DNA of 64,000 nucleotides. Source: Citrobacter sp. Cu233 (GTDB taxonomy: Bacteria > Pseudomonadota > Gammaproteobacteria > Enterobacterales > Enterobacteriaceae). Positions 38,808 to 47,999 of this stretch are shown here, piece by piece. Numbering within the stretch: the first letter of the stretch is position 1; every line of letters starts with the position of its first letter. The position numbers and the translations under genes were made by a program. The stretch is taken from contig NZ_JAOWIF010000031.1 in NCBI RefSeq assembly GCF_030332225.1, forward strand, positions 310,001 through 374,000, in the 5' to 3' direction. Below the pieces are notes generated by a model, which saw only the letters and a list, made by a program, of their open reading frames with translations, searched no databases and was not told the origin of the DNA.

Positions 38808-39611
38808 ATGAACGCATTGTTATCAAACCCTTTTAAAGAAGCGCTGCGCAAAGGGGAAGTCCAGATTGGTCTGTGGCTCAGTTCGACCACCTCCTATATG
38901 GCGGAAATTGCAGCGACATCGGGCTATGACTGGTTGCTCATTGATGGTGAGCATGCGCCGAACACGGTGCAGGATCTCTATCACCAGCTCCAGGCCATTG
39001 CCCCTTATGCCAGCCAGCCAGTGATCCGTCCGATTGAAGGCAGTAAGGCGTTGATTAAGCAGGTACTGGATATCGGTGCGCAGACGCTGCTGATCCCGAT
39101 GGTGGACAGCGCAGAACAGGCTCGTCAAGTGGTTTCCGCCACGCGTTATCCTCCGTTGGGAGAGCGTGGTGTGGGTGCCAGTGTGGCCCGTGCCGCGCGC
39201 TGGGGACGTGTTGATCATTACATGGCGCAGTCTAATGCGTCTCTCTGTCTGCTGGTGCAGGTCGAAAGTAAAACGGCGCTGGATAATCTGGACGAAATCC
39301 TGGATGTGGACGGTATCGATGGTGTTTTCATCGGTCCGGCAGATCTCTCTGCGTCTTTAGGCTATCCGGATAACGCCGGGCATCCCGAGGTGCAGCGAAT
39401 CATTGAAGAGAGCATCCGCCGCATTCGTGCTGCCGGAAAAGCAGCGGGCTTTCTTGCTGTCGATCCGGCGATGGCGCAAAAATGTCTGCAGTGGGGAGCG
39501 AACTTTGTTGCCGTGGGCGTAGATACGATGCTTTATAGTGAGGCACTGGATAGCAGGCTGGCGATGTTTAAATCTGATAAGGCAGCGCAGACGCTGAAAA
39601 GCAGTTATTGA
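38808..39611 (+). CDS. rhmA: 2-keto-3-deoxy-L-rhamnonate aldolase RhmA
   Basis: Class II, metal-dependent HpcH/HpaI-family aldolase of 267 aa (E. coli 267). It cleaves 2-keto-3-deoxy-L-rhamnonate to pyruvate and lactaldehyde. Conserved blocks: [27 protein letters not shown] with the catalytic His, [15 protein letters not shown] with a metal-binding Glu, and [14 protein letters not shown] with the metal-binding Asp. It is the last gene of the rhm cluster and is convergent with glpC. Confidence 0.95.
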   Translation: MNALLSNPFKEALRKGEVQIGLWLSSTTSYMAEIAATSGYDWLLIDGEHAPNTVQDLYHQLQAIAPYASQPVIRPIEGSKALIKQVLDIGAQTLLIPMVDSAEQARQVVSATRYPPLGERGVGASVARAARWGRVDHYMAQSNASLCLLVQVESKTALDNLDEILDVDGIDGVFIGPADLSASLGYPDNAGHPEVQRIIEESIRRIRAAGKAAGFLAVDPAMAQKCLQWGANFVAVGVDTMLYSEALDSRLAMFKSDKAAQTLKSSY

Positions 39612-39619
39612 CACATGCT

Positions 39620-39646
39620 TGCCCGATGGTGGAATACCATCGGGCA
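39620..39646. terminator. REP-type hairpin between rhmA and glpC
   Basis: TGCCCGATGGT and ACCATCGGGCA form a perfect 11-bp stem with a GGAAT loop in the 41-bp gap of two convergent genes. It has no T-tract, so it is a REP unit that probably protects mRNA 3' ends or acts as a weak terminator. Confidence 0.7.
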
Positions 39647-39652
39647 GCAGCG

Positions 39653-40843
39653 TTAGCCTAATGCGTTGGCGAGCAGGGTGATCGGATGTTCACAGCGCTT
39701 GCTTGTAGACATCTCAATCTGCCATTTACACGTTTCGCAGTCGGTCACGACGATATCCGCGCCGCTTTCTTCAATCTGGCGGAATAGCGGTGCGCCGATT
39801 GATTGTGACGTCGGATAGTTTTCCTTTTTGAAGCCGTATGTTCCGGCGATCCCGCAGCACTGAGAATCCAGCACTGTCAGTTCAAGCCCCGGAATTTGTC
39901 GTAGCAGCTCCAGCGTGTAGAGCGTCCAGCCCATTTTCTCCATATGGCAGGGGGTGTGATAGACCACTTTTAGCGGCAACGTTTTCAGCGGCAACGTTTT
40001 CCCTTCGTCCAGCTTGCGCCACAGCCAGCGTGTAGCCAGTTCAATATGTTCGCGCAGACCTGAGTTGTCGACATCCAGCACTTCAGGATATTCATCACGC
40101 AGCGCAAAGGTACAGGTTGAGGAGGTGGCGATCACCGGAATACCTTTTCCGTCAATTGCTTCTCGCAGTGAAGCCACATTACTTACCGCCTGCTTACGTG
40201 CTTTATCGGTGAAACCGTTGGCGATCAGTGGTACGCCACAGCATTTCTCTTTACTCAGCAGTTGTACGCCGGTACCCATCGCGTTCAGCACTTTTATCAG
40301 ATCTTTACCGAGTTGCGGATGGTTGTAGTTCACAAAGCAACCGTGGAAAAACGCGACCTGATCCTGATACTGCGCCTGTTGTGCGGCTATACTGCGATAC
40401 CAGCGACGGAAGGTACCGAAGGAGTACTTCGGCAGCGTACGGCGATGATCGATTTTTAGTGCATAATCAAGAAGCTGACGCACCGGTTTCAATGACGTAG
40501 CGGTGTTCACTATGGGTGCGAACGGCGTAGAAACACTGCCCATCAAATCGGTATGGCTTAAGACAAAGTTACGCAGCGACGGACGTGTGGTGTCATATTT
40601 GGCGCGCGCACGCTGGATAATATCGCCAATTTTTACATCAGAAGGGCAGGCCACTTCACAGCGTTTGCAGTTGATGCAATATTTCAGCGCATCGTCATAT
40701 AACGCACCATCTTTCAAACGCAGACGTTCACCGTCCGGGCCAGCCTGTTTGGGGCCTGGATAGCTCGGGTTGACACGACTGACCGGGCAGGCAGTAGTGC
40801 ACACTGTGCATTTGATACAACTTTCAAAACGTGTGTCGCTCAT
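39653..40843 (-). CDS. glpC: Anaerobic glycerol-3-phosphate dehydrogenase subunit C
   Basis: Iron-sulfur membrane-anchor subunit of the anaerobic dehydrogenase, 396 aa as in E. coli. Two ferredoxin-type clusters are visible: [12 protein letters not shown] and [12 protein letters not shown]. Two CCG domains ([15 protein letters not shown]) probably bind further clusters or quinone. The short repeat [11 protein letters not shown] is a local curiosity also present in E. coli as a near repeat. The start MSDTRFESC overlaps the glpB stop by 4 bp. Confidence 0.96.
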   Translation of the reverse strand: MSDTRFESCIKCTVCTTACPVSRVNPSYPGPKQAGPDGERLRLKDGALYDDALKYCINCKRCEVACPSDVKIGDIIQRARAKYDTTRPSLRNFVLSHTDLMGSVSTPFAPIVNTATSLKPVRQLLDYALKIDHRRTLPKYSFGTFRRWYRSIAAQQAQYQDQVAFFHGCFVNYNHPQLGKDLIKVLNAMGTGVQLLSKEKCCGVPLIANGFTDKARKQAVSNVASLREAIDGKGIPVIATSSTCTFALRDEYPEVLDVDNSGLREHIELATRWLWRKLDEGKTLPLKTLPLKVVYHTPCHMEKMGWTLYTLELLRQIPGLELTVLDSQCCGIAGTYGFKKENYPTSQSIGAPLFRQIEESGADIVVTDCETCKWQIEMSTSKRCEHPITLLANALG

Positions 40844-42099
40844 TGCTGGCCTCCTGCACGTTTCGCAATATGATGTGCGGCGTGTAAAGCGCTCACTGCG
40901 CATACTCCGCCTCCGCACCCCTGGGCGATAGGGTCAAAACCGCCAAGTACCGATCCAATGGCAAACATATTCTCTACTGTTTTTCCTGCAAGCGATGGAC
41001 GCAGTTCAGCATCGGTGGTTACGCCAAACTGTTGCCACGGTTGCGGATCAAAGACGTCACGCTGATACCACTGCGCGCGCGTGGCGGTTTGTTGTACATC
41101 CAGACCGAGAATTGGCTCATGAACGGCCTCACGCGTGGCAACCAGTCCGCTGCTAAAGAAGCTACCGCTGGCGAGCACGGCGAAGCGTGGACGCAATGGA
41201 ATATCGGCATGGTTGCGGGTCCAGACTTCGCTCACTATACCATCCTGACAGGTGATTTTTTTCACTTCATCGCCTGGCATCCACACCCCACCCTGGCGTA
41301 CAAACTGGCGCTGCAATTTGTTATGCAGGCGCATGCCCAGCACTGATGGTGGTAAAGTGGGTAATAACATTAGTGAGCAGGGCAGGCGGTCGTTGAGCCA
41401 CTTCCAGAGCCGATCGTCAGCCAGGCCGAAACAGGCTGGCATAATGATCATGTCGCAGGTTTTTGCGATTGGCAGCAGGGCGTCATAGAGCAGCGACCAT
41501 TTATCTTCGTTATCTAACAGACGTGCAATGTTGACGGCGCGAAATTCGGTTGGGTTATCACGCAAGACATCCAGTTCTGGCAAATCGATTTCAGCCGTTT
41601 CGACGCTGAGATTGCGCTGGCGTAGTGAGGCCGCGGCAAGGTGTGCCTGGAAATCCAGTAAGCCGCTAATTCCCACCACACAGATGCGTTGTGCTGATAA
41701 CGGCCAGACCGGCACTTCCGCTGAACTAAGCCAGGTTGAACGCAGGGTTCCCAACGGTGTTACGCGTTGATGAGCCTGATGAACCTTACCGTGCAAATGT
41801 GTTCCGCACTCTTCCAACAGATTCTGTGCCTGCTGCGCCAGCGCCAGTACGGTCTGTGTTCCGATGGTGCTATAAGGATGACCTGGAGCTTGAGTACGCA
41901 GCGCATTCAGCCCCGCTTCAATGTCGGTTACCGGTTGACCATCTGGCAGGTTGCTGAGCAAATCCAGTGAGCCGGAGGAAAAGTGCAGAGCGCTTTGGCC
42001 GCGGGTAACAATCGTGCAGCGCAACCCGCTTTTTTGCAGTTGTAGGCCACACATCAGCCCGGCGAGACCGCCGCCGATAATGACGGTATCAAATTTCAT
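40840..42099 (-). CDS. glpB: Anaerobic glycerol-3-phosphate dehydrogenase subunit B
   Basis: Flavin-binding subunit of 419 aa (E. coli 419). The N-terminal dinucleotide fold [16 protein letters not shown] is clear, and the C-terminal block [23 protein letters not shown] closes the flavin site. The start MKFDTVII overlaps the end of glpA by 11 bp; a longer in-frame extension runs antisense-free through glpA and is not credible. Cytoplasmic, membrane-associated through GlpC. Confidence 0.96.
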   Translation of the reverse strand: MKFDTVIIGGGLAGLMCGLQLQKSGLRCTIVTRGQSALHFSSGSLDLLSNLPDGQPVTDIEAGLNALRTQAPGHPYSTIGTQTVLALAQQAQNLLEECGTHLHGKVHQAHQRVTPLGTLRSTWLSSAEVPVWPLSAQRICVVGISGLLDFQAHLAAASLRQRNLSVETAEIDLPELDVLRDNPTEFRAVNIARLLDNEDKWSLLYDALLPIAKTCDMIIMPACFGLADDRLWKWLNDRLPCSLMLLPTLPPSVLGMRLHNKLQRQFVRQGGVWMPGDEVKKITCQDGIVSEVWTRNHADIPLRPRFAVLASGSFFSSGLVATREAVHEPILGLDVQQTATRAQWYQRDVFDPQPWQQFGVTTDAELRPSLAGKTVENMFAIGSVLGGFDPIAQGCGGGVCAVSALHAAHHIAKRAGGQQ

Positions 42100-43717
42100 C
42101 CTGGTGCTCCTTTTCCAGACCGCATAACCCCTGATAAACCCAGCGGGTGAACTCGCTTTCGCGCAGTGCGTCCCCCCACGCGATAGGCTGCACGCCTTTC
42201 CAGCGTTCGTTGAGAAACTCAGAAAGTTGGGTGATAGATTGTGCGGCGGTGGTGACATTAAAACGTTGTAGCAAGCCTGCGGCGCGGCAGGCACACAGCT
42301 CGCCCTGGCACGTCCCCATCCCGACGCGGGTGCGACGACGTAAATCGAGCAAACTGTTGACGGTTAAATTTTCAACGGCATATTGCACTTCACCTGCGGT
42401 GACAGCTTCACATTCACAGACCAGGCTGCGGTGCTGACGGCCTTCGCTAAGCCATGCCGGGGTGCGGTCGCCATGGCGGTAGACCGCCGAGCCGCGCAGT
42501 GGCGCTGGCAAAGAGATAACGCGTTTAAGCGTGTGTTCGGTCGATTCCTGCGAGCCTGGGAGTGCTGTTTCTGCGGTCGTACAAGGGCGAGAATTGCCCA
42601 GTTTTCGGCACACTGCGTCGGTGGCCCATTCCGCCATCAGGCGGTAGGTCATCAGTTTACCACCGGTAATGGTGATAAATCCGTCCAGTCCGTCGCGCGT
42701 TGCGTGATCGAATAACACAATACCGCGGCTGACGTTACGACCGGTCGGATCGTCGTCGCTGGCCACCAGCGGACGCACACCGGAGTAAGCACGCAGGATG
42801 CGAGTTTTCGCCATAACTGGCGCCAGCTTCTCACCTTCACGCAGCAGAATATCCACCTCTTCTGCGGTGACGCGGTTGCTGTCGATATCGTCGTAATCAA
42901 TGTGCTGTGAGGTCGTACCGATCAGCGAAATGGTATCGCCAGGGACCAGAATATCGGCGTCAGATGGCTTACGGCATCGGTTGATAACATGCTGGTTTAT
43001 GCGATGGTCCATGATCAACAGAGAACCTTTCGCGGGGAACATACGGATGCTCAGATCGGCATATTCCGCAATGCGCTGGCCCCAGATCCCGGCGGCATTA
43101 ACGACCACCGGCGCATGCAGAGACTGCATCTCGCCCGTCAGATGGTTGCGTACGTTCACCCCGCACACGGTCGCACCTTCACGAATCAGCCCCGTCACTT
43201 CATGGGCCGTTAAGATAGTCGCACCGTGCTCTCGTGCATCCAGCATATTGGCGGCGGTTAAGCGGAAAGGATCAACGGTACCGTCAGGTACTTTCACTGC
43301 GCCAATCAGTTGCGGGTTTACCGAAGGTTCGATAATACGCGCCTGTTGTGGATCAATCGCTTCTGCGCGGATGCCTGCGTCTTCACAGGCACGAATAAAG
43401 GTTGCCTGGAAAGAGAGTTCATCTTCCGGCAGCGTAATAAACAGACCGTCCGTCGGCTCAACACAATGGCGGGCGATACGTTTCAGAATTTGGTTTTCGC
43501 TAATGCATTCGCGGGCAGATTCAGCATCAGTAACGGCGTAACGTGCTCCGCTGTGCAGCAGACCGTGGTTACGGCCCGTTGCGCCTGTCGCGATATCGTG
43601 GCGTTCTACTAAGATGACGCGCAATCCGCGTAGGGCACAGTCGCGTGCGATCCCTGCACCTGTTGCTCCTCCACCAATGATAATCACGTCACTTGTTTGC
43701 GAGTCGCGAGTTTTCAT
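42089..43717 (-). CDS. glpA: Anaerobic glycerol-3-phosphate dehydrogenase subunit A
   Basis: Catalytic FAD subunit of 542 aa (E. coli 542) that oxidises glycerol-3-phosphate to dihydroxyacetone phosphate and passes electrons to menaquinone and fumarate or nitrate reduction. The N-terminal FAD motif [21 protein letters not shown] is followed by the DAO domain. A C-terminal BFD-like [2Fe-2S] region has [10 protein letters not shown]...[11 protein letters not shown]. It is the first gene of glpABC and divergent from glpT. Confidence 0.97.
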   Translation of the reverse strand: MKTRDSQTSDVIIIGGGATGAGIARDCALRGLRVILVERHDIATGATGRNHGLLHSGARYAVTDAESARECISENQILKRIARHCVEPTDGLFITLPEDELSFQATFIRACEDAGIRAEAIDPQQARIIEPSVNPQLIGAVKVPDGTVDPFRLTAANMLDAREHGATILTAHEVTGLIREGATVCGVNVRNHLTGEMQSLHAPVVVNAAGIWGQRIAEYADLSIRMFPAKGSLLIMDHRINQHVINRCRKPSDADILVPGDTISLIGTTSQHIDYDDIDSNRVTAEEVDILLREGEKLAPVMAKTRILRAYSGVRPLVASDDDPTGRNVSRGIVLFDHATRDGLDGFITITGGKLMTYRLMAEWATDAVCRKLGNSRPCTTAETALPGSQESTEHTLKRVISLPAPLRGSAVYRHGDRTPAWLSEGRQHRSLVCECEAVTAGEVQYAVENLTVNSLLDLRRRTRVGMGTCQGELCACRAAGLLQRFNVTTAAQSITQLSEFLNERWKGVQPIAWGDALRESEFTRWVYQGLCGLEKEHQDEI

Positions 43718-43989
43718 TGTTTTTCCTCACAGTTCGTTTTTTATCATTTAGCCACATAAAAAACATGGATTGTTTGATTTCGCGCATAATCGCTCATAAT
43801 TCGAAAATGAAACGTGATTCCGTGCGCTTTTATGAACATTTGTCATAAATGTGTAACAATCTGTGCTGTAATTCACATTATTGCCCTGAATGTTTCCTTA
43901 ACATCGCGGCCACACTGGGAGCGGTAGGGTTGTTACGGCAATCTGCAGTGTTTCCTTCGAATGAAAGACGGCCACGGAGGCTACTATAT
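43718..43989. promoter_or_regulatory. Divergent glpA/glpT control region with CRP-like site
   Basis: This 272-bp gap serves two divergent operons. A good CRP-like site (TGTGC-TGTAAT-TCACA) is at 43862-43877. AT-rich imperfect repeats with TTCG cores (about 43775-43830, for example TTTCGCGCATAATCG and ATTCGAAAATGAAAC) are plausible GlpR operators, as GlpR is known to control both operons in E. coli. I could not fix exact operator borders. Confidence 0.6.
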
Positions 43990-45348
43990 ATGTTGAGCAT
44001 TTTTAAACCTGCGCCACACAAAGCACGTTTAGCTGCAGCGGAGATCGATCCGACTTATCGTCGATTACGTTGGCAGATTTTCCTGGGGATATTTTTCGGT
44101 TATGCCGCGTACTATCTGGTACGTAAGAACTTTGCTCTGGCCATGCCGTATCTGGTTGAACAGGGTTTCTCTCGTGGCGATCTGGGCTTTGCGTTGTCCG
44201 GTATCTCCATTGCATACGGATTTTCGAAATTCATCATGGGGTCCGTCTCGGATCGCTCGAATCCGCGCGTTTTCCTGCCAGCTGGCCTGATTCTGGCTGC
44301 TGCGGTGATGCTGTTCATGGGCTTCGTGCCGTGGGCGACATCCAGCATTGCAGTAATGTTTGTGCTGCTGTTCCTCTGCGGTTGGTTCCAGGGGATGGGG
44401 TGGCCGCCGTGTGGCCGTACCATGGTGCACTGGTGGTCGCAGAAAGAGCGTGGTGGCATCGTTTCCGTCTGGAACTGTGCGCATAACGTAGGTGGCGGTC
44501 TGCCTCCGCTGCTGTTCCTGTTGGGTATGGCCTGGTTTAACGACTGGAAAGCTGCGCTGTACATGCCTGCCTTTGGTGCGATAGTTGTTGCGCTGTTCGC
44601 CTTTGCGATGATGCGTGATACGCCGCAGTCCTGTGGCCTGCCGCCTATCGAAGAGTACAAGAACGACTATCCGGATGATTACAACGAAAAAGCGGAAGAA
44701 GAGCTGACAGCGAAGCAGATCTTCATGCAATACGTACTGCCGAACAAACTGTTGTGGTATATCGCTATCGCCAACGTGTTCGTCTATCTGCTGCGTTACG
44801 GCATCCTGGACTGGTCACCGACCTATCTGAAAGAAGTGAAGCATTTTGCACTGGATAAATCGTCCTGGGCTTACTTCCTGTACGAGTATGCCGGTATTCC
44901 GGGTACGCTGCTGTGCGGCTGGATGTCGGATAAAGTCTTCCGCGGTAACCGTGGTGCCACCGGTGTGTTCTTTATGACGCTGGTGACTATCGCGACCATC
45001 GTTTACTGGATGAACCCGGCAGGGAACCCGAACGTTGATATGGCTTGTATGATTATCATCGGCTTCCTGATCTACGGCCCGGTAATGTTGATCGGTCTGC
45101 ATGCGCTGGAACTGGCACCGAAAAAAGCGGCGGGCACGGCGGCAGGCTTTACCGGACTGTTCGGTTATCTCGGCGGTTCTGTGGCGGCGAGCGCCATTGT
45201 CGGCTACACCGTTGACTTCTTCGGCTGGGACGGCGGCTTTATGGTGATGATTGGCGGTAGCGTGCTGGCGGTGATTCTGCTGGTGGTCGTCATGATTGGT
45301 GAAAAACGTCATCACGAAGAAATGCTGCTGAAACGTAACGGGGGCTAA
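43990..45348 (+). CDS. glpT: Glycerol-3-phosphate:phosphate antiporter GlpT
   Basis: Inner-membrane major facilitator of the organophosphate:phosphate antiporter family, 452 aa (E. coli 452), 12 helices. Substrate-binding basic residues are conserved (Arg in [17 protein letters not shown]; Arg in LLRYGILDW). It is also the fosfomycin uptake route. The start [11 protein letters not shown] follows GGAGG; an in-frame ATG 47 codons upstream lies in the control region and is rejected. It is 3 bp from glpQ. Confidence 0.97.
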   Translation: MLSIFKPAPHKARLAAAEIDPTYRRLRWQIFLGIFFGYAAYYLVRKNFALAMPYLVEQGFSRGDLGFALSGISIAYGFSKFIMGSVSDRSNPRVFLPAGLILAAAVMLFMGFVPWATSSIAVMFVLLFLCGWFQGMGWPPCGRTMVHWWSQKERGGIVSVWNCAHNVGGGLPPLLFLLGMAWFNDWKAALYMPAFGAIVVALFAFAMMRDTPQSCGLPPIEEYKNDYPDDYNEKAEEELTAKQIFMQYVLPNKLLWYIAIANVFVYLLRYGILDWSPTYLKEVKHFALDKSSWAYFLYEYAGIPGTLLCGWMSDKVFRGNRGATGVFFMTLVTIATIVYWMNPAGNPNVDMACMIIIGFLIYGPVMLIGLHALELAPKKAAGTAAGFTGLFGYLGGSVAASAIVGYTVDFFGWDGGFMVMIGGSVLAVILLVVVMIGEKRHHEEMLLKRNGG

Positions 45349-45351
45349 TTA

Positions 45352-46422
45352 ATGAAAACCACATTGAAAAGTCTCAGCGTGGCGCTGATGCTGGCTGGTA
45401 TGGTTGTTAGCAGCGCGGCGGTGGCCGCCGATAAAATCGTGATTGCGCATCGTGGGGCAAGCGGTTATTTACCGGAGCATACGCTGCCCGCGAAAGCGAT
45501 GGCCTATGCTCAGGGCGCGGATTATCTTGAGCAGGATTTGGTGATGACCAGGGATGACCATCTGGTCGTCCTGCATGACCACTATCTGGACCGCGTCACC
45601 GATGTCGCTGAGCGCTTCCCGGATCGTGCGCGTAAAGATGGGCGTTACTATGCCATCGACTTTACGCTGGATGAGATCAAATCGCTGAAATTTACCGAAG
45701 GTTTCGATATCGAAAATGGCAAAAAGGTACAGACATATCCAGGGCGTTTCCCGATGGGTAAATCTGATTTCCGTGTGCACACTTTCGAAGAAGAAATTGA
45801 GTTTGTTCAGGGATTAAATCATTCAACCGGCAAAAACATCGGCATTTACCCGGAAATGAAAGCGCCGTGGTTCCATCACCAGGAAGGGAAGGACATCGCC
45901 GCTAAGACGCTGGAAGTGCTGAAAAAGTATGGGTACACCGGTAAGCAAGATAATGTCTATCTGCAGTGCTTTGATGTTGCGGAGTTAAAACGCATCAAAA
46001 ATGAACTGGAACCGAAGATGGGGATGGATCTCAATCTGGTGCAGTTGATTGCGTACACTGACTGGAATGAAACTCAGGAGAAAAAACCAGACGGCAGTTG
46101 GGTGAATTACAACTACGACTGGATGTTCAAACCGGGTGCCATGAAGCAGGTGGCGGAGTATGCGGATGGCATTGGGCCGGACTACCATATGCTGGTTGAT
46201 GAGAAGTCCAGTAAGGGCAATATCTCATTAACGGGTATGGTACAGGACGCGCACCAGAACAAGATGGTGGTGCATCCATATACTGTTCGTGCCGATCAGC
46301 TGCCGGATTATGCAACAGATGTAAACCAGCTGTATGACGTGTTGTACAACAAGGCGGGCGTTGACGGGCTGTTCACCGACTTCCCCGACAAAGCGGTACT
46401 GTTTTTAACCGATAAGCACTAA
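45352..46422 (+). CDS. glpQ: Periplasmic glycerophosphodiester phosphodiesterase GlpQ
   Basis: Hydrolyses glycerophosphodiesters to glycerol-3-phosphate, which GlpT imports. It is 356 aa with a signal peptide (cleavage near VAA-DKIV, residue 26) and a GDPD TIM barrel. The catalytic block HRGASGYLPEHT, the metal-binding EQDLVMTRD and the second His in VLHDHYLDRVT are present. It forms an operon with glpT. Confidence 0.96.
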   Translation: MKTTLKSLSVALMLAGMVVSSAAVAADKIVIAHRGASGYLPEHTLPAKAMAYAQGADYLEQDLVMTRDDHLVVLHDHYLDRVTDVAERFPDRARKDGRYYAIDFTLDEIKSLKFTEGFDIENGKKVQTYPGRFPMGKSDFRVHTFEEEIEFVQGLNHSTGKNIGIYPEMKAPWFHHQEGKDIAAKTLEVLKKYGYTGKQDNVYLQCFDVAELKRIKNELEPKMGMDLNLVQLIAYTDWNETQEKKPDGSWVNYNYDWMFKPGAMKQVAEYADGIGPDYHMLVDEKSSKGNISLTGMVQDAHQNKMVVHPYTVRADQLPDYATDVNQLYDVLYNKAGVDGLFTDFPDKAVLFLTDKH

Positions 46423-46429
46423 CGCTGCC

Positions 46430-46502
46430 TGAACGGCTACCTTTACCCGGCTTACGAACGATGGTGTTTGTAGGTCGGGTAAGCACAACGCCATCCCACA
46501 AA
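46430..46502. repeat. REP-type palindrome between glpQ and yfaE
   Basis: TACCCGGCTTACG on one side and CGGGTAAG on the other form an imperfect palindrome with the sequence GTAGGTCGGGTAAGC-x-CGCCATCC, a REP-like unit, in the 81-bp gap between convergent glpQ and yfaE. inaA, which lies here in E. coli, is absent. Confidence 0.65.
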
Positions 46503-46503
46503 A

Positions 46504-46758
46504 CTACATTTCTATTTCAATATCACCCTTTGCCCGGCAACAGCAGGGCAATATTTCACCCGGCTGAATGAAGGCTAAAGGCTCTGCAATCCAGTCAACC
46601 TGTCCCGCCACCAGGCGGGTACGACAGGAGCCGCAGTAACCTTCGCGGCACTGATACTCGACTTCAACGTTGTGCGATTCGAGCGCGGCCAGCAGGGAAG
46701 GATGTTCATCCTGGCACAGCAGTTGTGTGCCAGAGATGCGCAGCGTCACGCGGCCCAT
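46504..46758 (-). CDS. yfaE: Ferredoxin-like diferric-tyrosyl radical cofactor maintenance protein
   Basis: [2Fe-2S] ferredoxin of 84 aa, as in E. coli. Cluster ligands lie in CREGYCGSC, with the fourth Cys in ILPCCCRAKG. It reduces the NrdB diiron centre to rebuild the tyrosyl radical. Its ATG abuts the nrdB stop (1-bp overlap), so it belongs to the nrdAB-yfaE operon. Confidence 0.94.
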   Translation of the reverse strand: MGRVTLRISGTQLLCQDEHPSLLAALESHNVEVEYQCREGYCGSCRTRLVAGQVDWIAEPLAFIQPGEILPCCCRAKGDIEIEM

Positions 46759-47888
46759 CAGAGCTGGAAATTACTCAGGTCGTCGGTATCGACTTCGGCA
46801 TCGATCTGCCCGACCAGGTAAGAGCTGACTTCCACTTCCTGCGGTGCAACCTGGACGTTATCGGATACCAGCCAGGTATTGATCCACGGGATCGGGTTAG
46901 AGCGTGTCTGGAATGGCAGATCAAGACCAACAGCCTGCATGCGGATATTGGTGATGTACTCAACGTACTGGCAGAGAATATCTTTGTTCAGGCCGATCAT
47001 CGAGCCGTCACGGAACAGATAATCTGCCCACTCTTTTTCCTGCAACGCGGCCTGTACAAACAGGTCATAGCATTCCTGTTTACACTCTTCGGCAATTTCG
47101 GCCATCTCTGGATCGTCGACACCGCTGCGCAGCAGGTTCAGCATATGCTGGGTGCCGGTCAGATGCAGGGCTTCATCACGGGCAATCAGGCGAATGATTT
47201 TTGCATTGCCTTCCATCAGTTCGCGTTCCGCAAAAGCGAAAGAACAGGCAAAGCTGACGTAGAAGCGAATAGCTTCCAGCGCGTTAACGCTCATCAGGCA
47301 CAGATACAGTTTTTTCTTCAGTTCACGCAGGTTGACGACAACCGTTTTACTATTGACCGTATGCGTGCCTTCGCCCAGCAGATGCCAGTAGCTGGTCATC
47401 TCGATCAACTCATCGTAGTAGCTGGAAATGCCTTCCGCGCGTTTCTGGATCTGTTCGTTGGTGACGATATCGTCGAACACCACCGCGGGATCGTTAACGA
47501 TATTACGGATGATATGGGTATAAGAGCGGGAATGGATAGTTTCGGAAAATGCCCAGGTTTCCACCCAGGTTTCCAGCTCAGGGATAGAAATCAGCGGCAG
47601 CAGTGCCACGTTCGGGCTACGCCCCTGAATAGAGTCCAGCAGCGTCTGATACTTCAGGTTGCTGATAAAAATATGTTTTTCATGTTCCGGCAGTGCCTGG
47701 AAGTCAATGCGGTCACGTGAAACGTCGACTTCTTCCGGACGCCAGAAGAAAGAGAGCTGCTTTTCGATCAGTTTTTCGAAGATGTCATATTTTTGCTGGT
47801 CGTAGCGGGCGACGTTCACCGGCTGACCGAAAAACATCGGTTCCAGAAGCTGGTCATTTTTCGTCTGTGAAAAAGTGGTGTATGCCAT
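46758..47888 (-). CDS. nrdB: Ribonucleotide reductase class Ia, beta subunit
   Basis: Radical-carrying subunit of the aerobic ribonucleotide reductase, 376 aa (E. coli 376). Diiron ligands and the radical Tyr lie in [29 protein letters not shown] and the following helices. The C-terminal tail [11 protein letters not shown] binds NrdA. The start [10 protein letters not shown] follows AAAGGATTCAC; the longer in-frame extension falls in a REP cluster and is rejected. Confidence 0.97.
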   Translation of the reverse strand: MAYTTFSQTKNDQLLEPMFFGQPVNVARYDQQKYDIFEKLIEKQLSFFWRPEEVDVSRDRIDFQALPEHEKHIFISNLKYQTLLDSIQGRSPNVALLPLISIPELETWVETWAFSETIHSRSYTHIIRNIVNDPAVVFDDIVTNEQIQKRAEGISSYYDELIEMTSYWHLLGEGTHTVNSKTVVVNLRELKKKLYLCLMSVNALEAIRFYVSFACSFAFAERELMEGNAKIIRLIARDEALHLTGTQHMLNLLRSGVDDPEMAEIAEECKQECYDLFVQAALQEKEWADYLFRDGSMIGLNKDILCQYVEYITNIRMQAVGLDLPFQTRSNPIPWINTWLVSDNVQVAPQEVEVSSYLVGQIDAEVDTDDLSNFQL

Positions 47889-47904
47889 TGATGTGAATCC
47901 TTTG

Positions 47905-47998
47905 TGGGATGTGCGCCGGAGGTGGTGCAAACACCTTTTCCGGCCTACAAACCGTGCAATCGTAGGCCGGGTAAGCGTAGCGCCACCCGGCATCATTC
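47905..47998. repeat. REP/BIME cluster between nrdA and nrdB
   Basis: Two inverted REP units (TCCGGCCTAC and GTAGGCCGGGTAAGCGTAGC, followed by GCCACCCGGCA) fill the 111-bp gap inside the nrdAB operon. Such elements may stabilise the upstream mRNA and help set the NrdA:NrdB ratio. Confidence 0.8.
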
Positions 47999-47999
47999 A

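Noticed and set aside
39955-40005. Tandem duplication in glpC ([11 protein letters not shown]) as a recent repeat expansion
   Set aside because: E. coli GlpC has a nearly identical KTLPLKPLPLK, so this is ordinary sequence, and overall length is unchanged.
46725-47720. Plus-strand frame of 331 codons opposite nrdB
   Set aside because: Same reason: complementary shadow of nrdB codons, no homology recognised.
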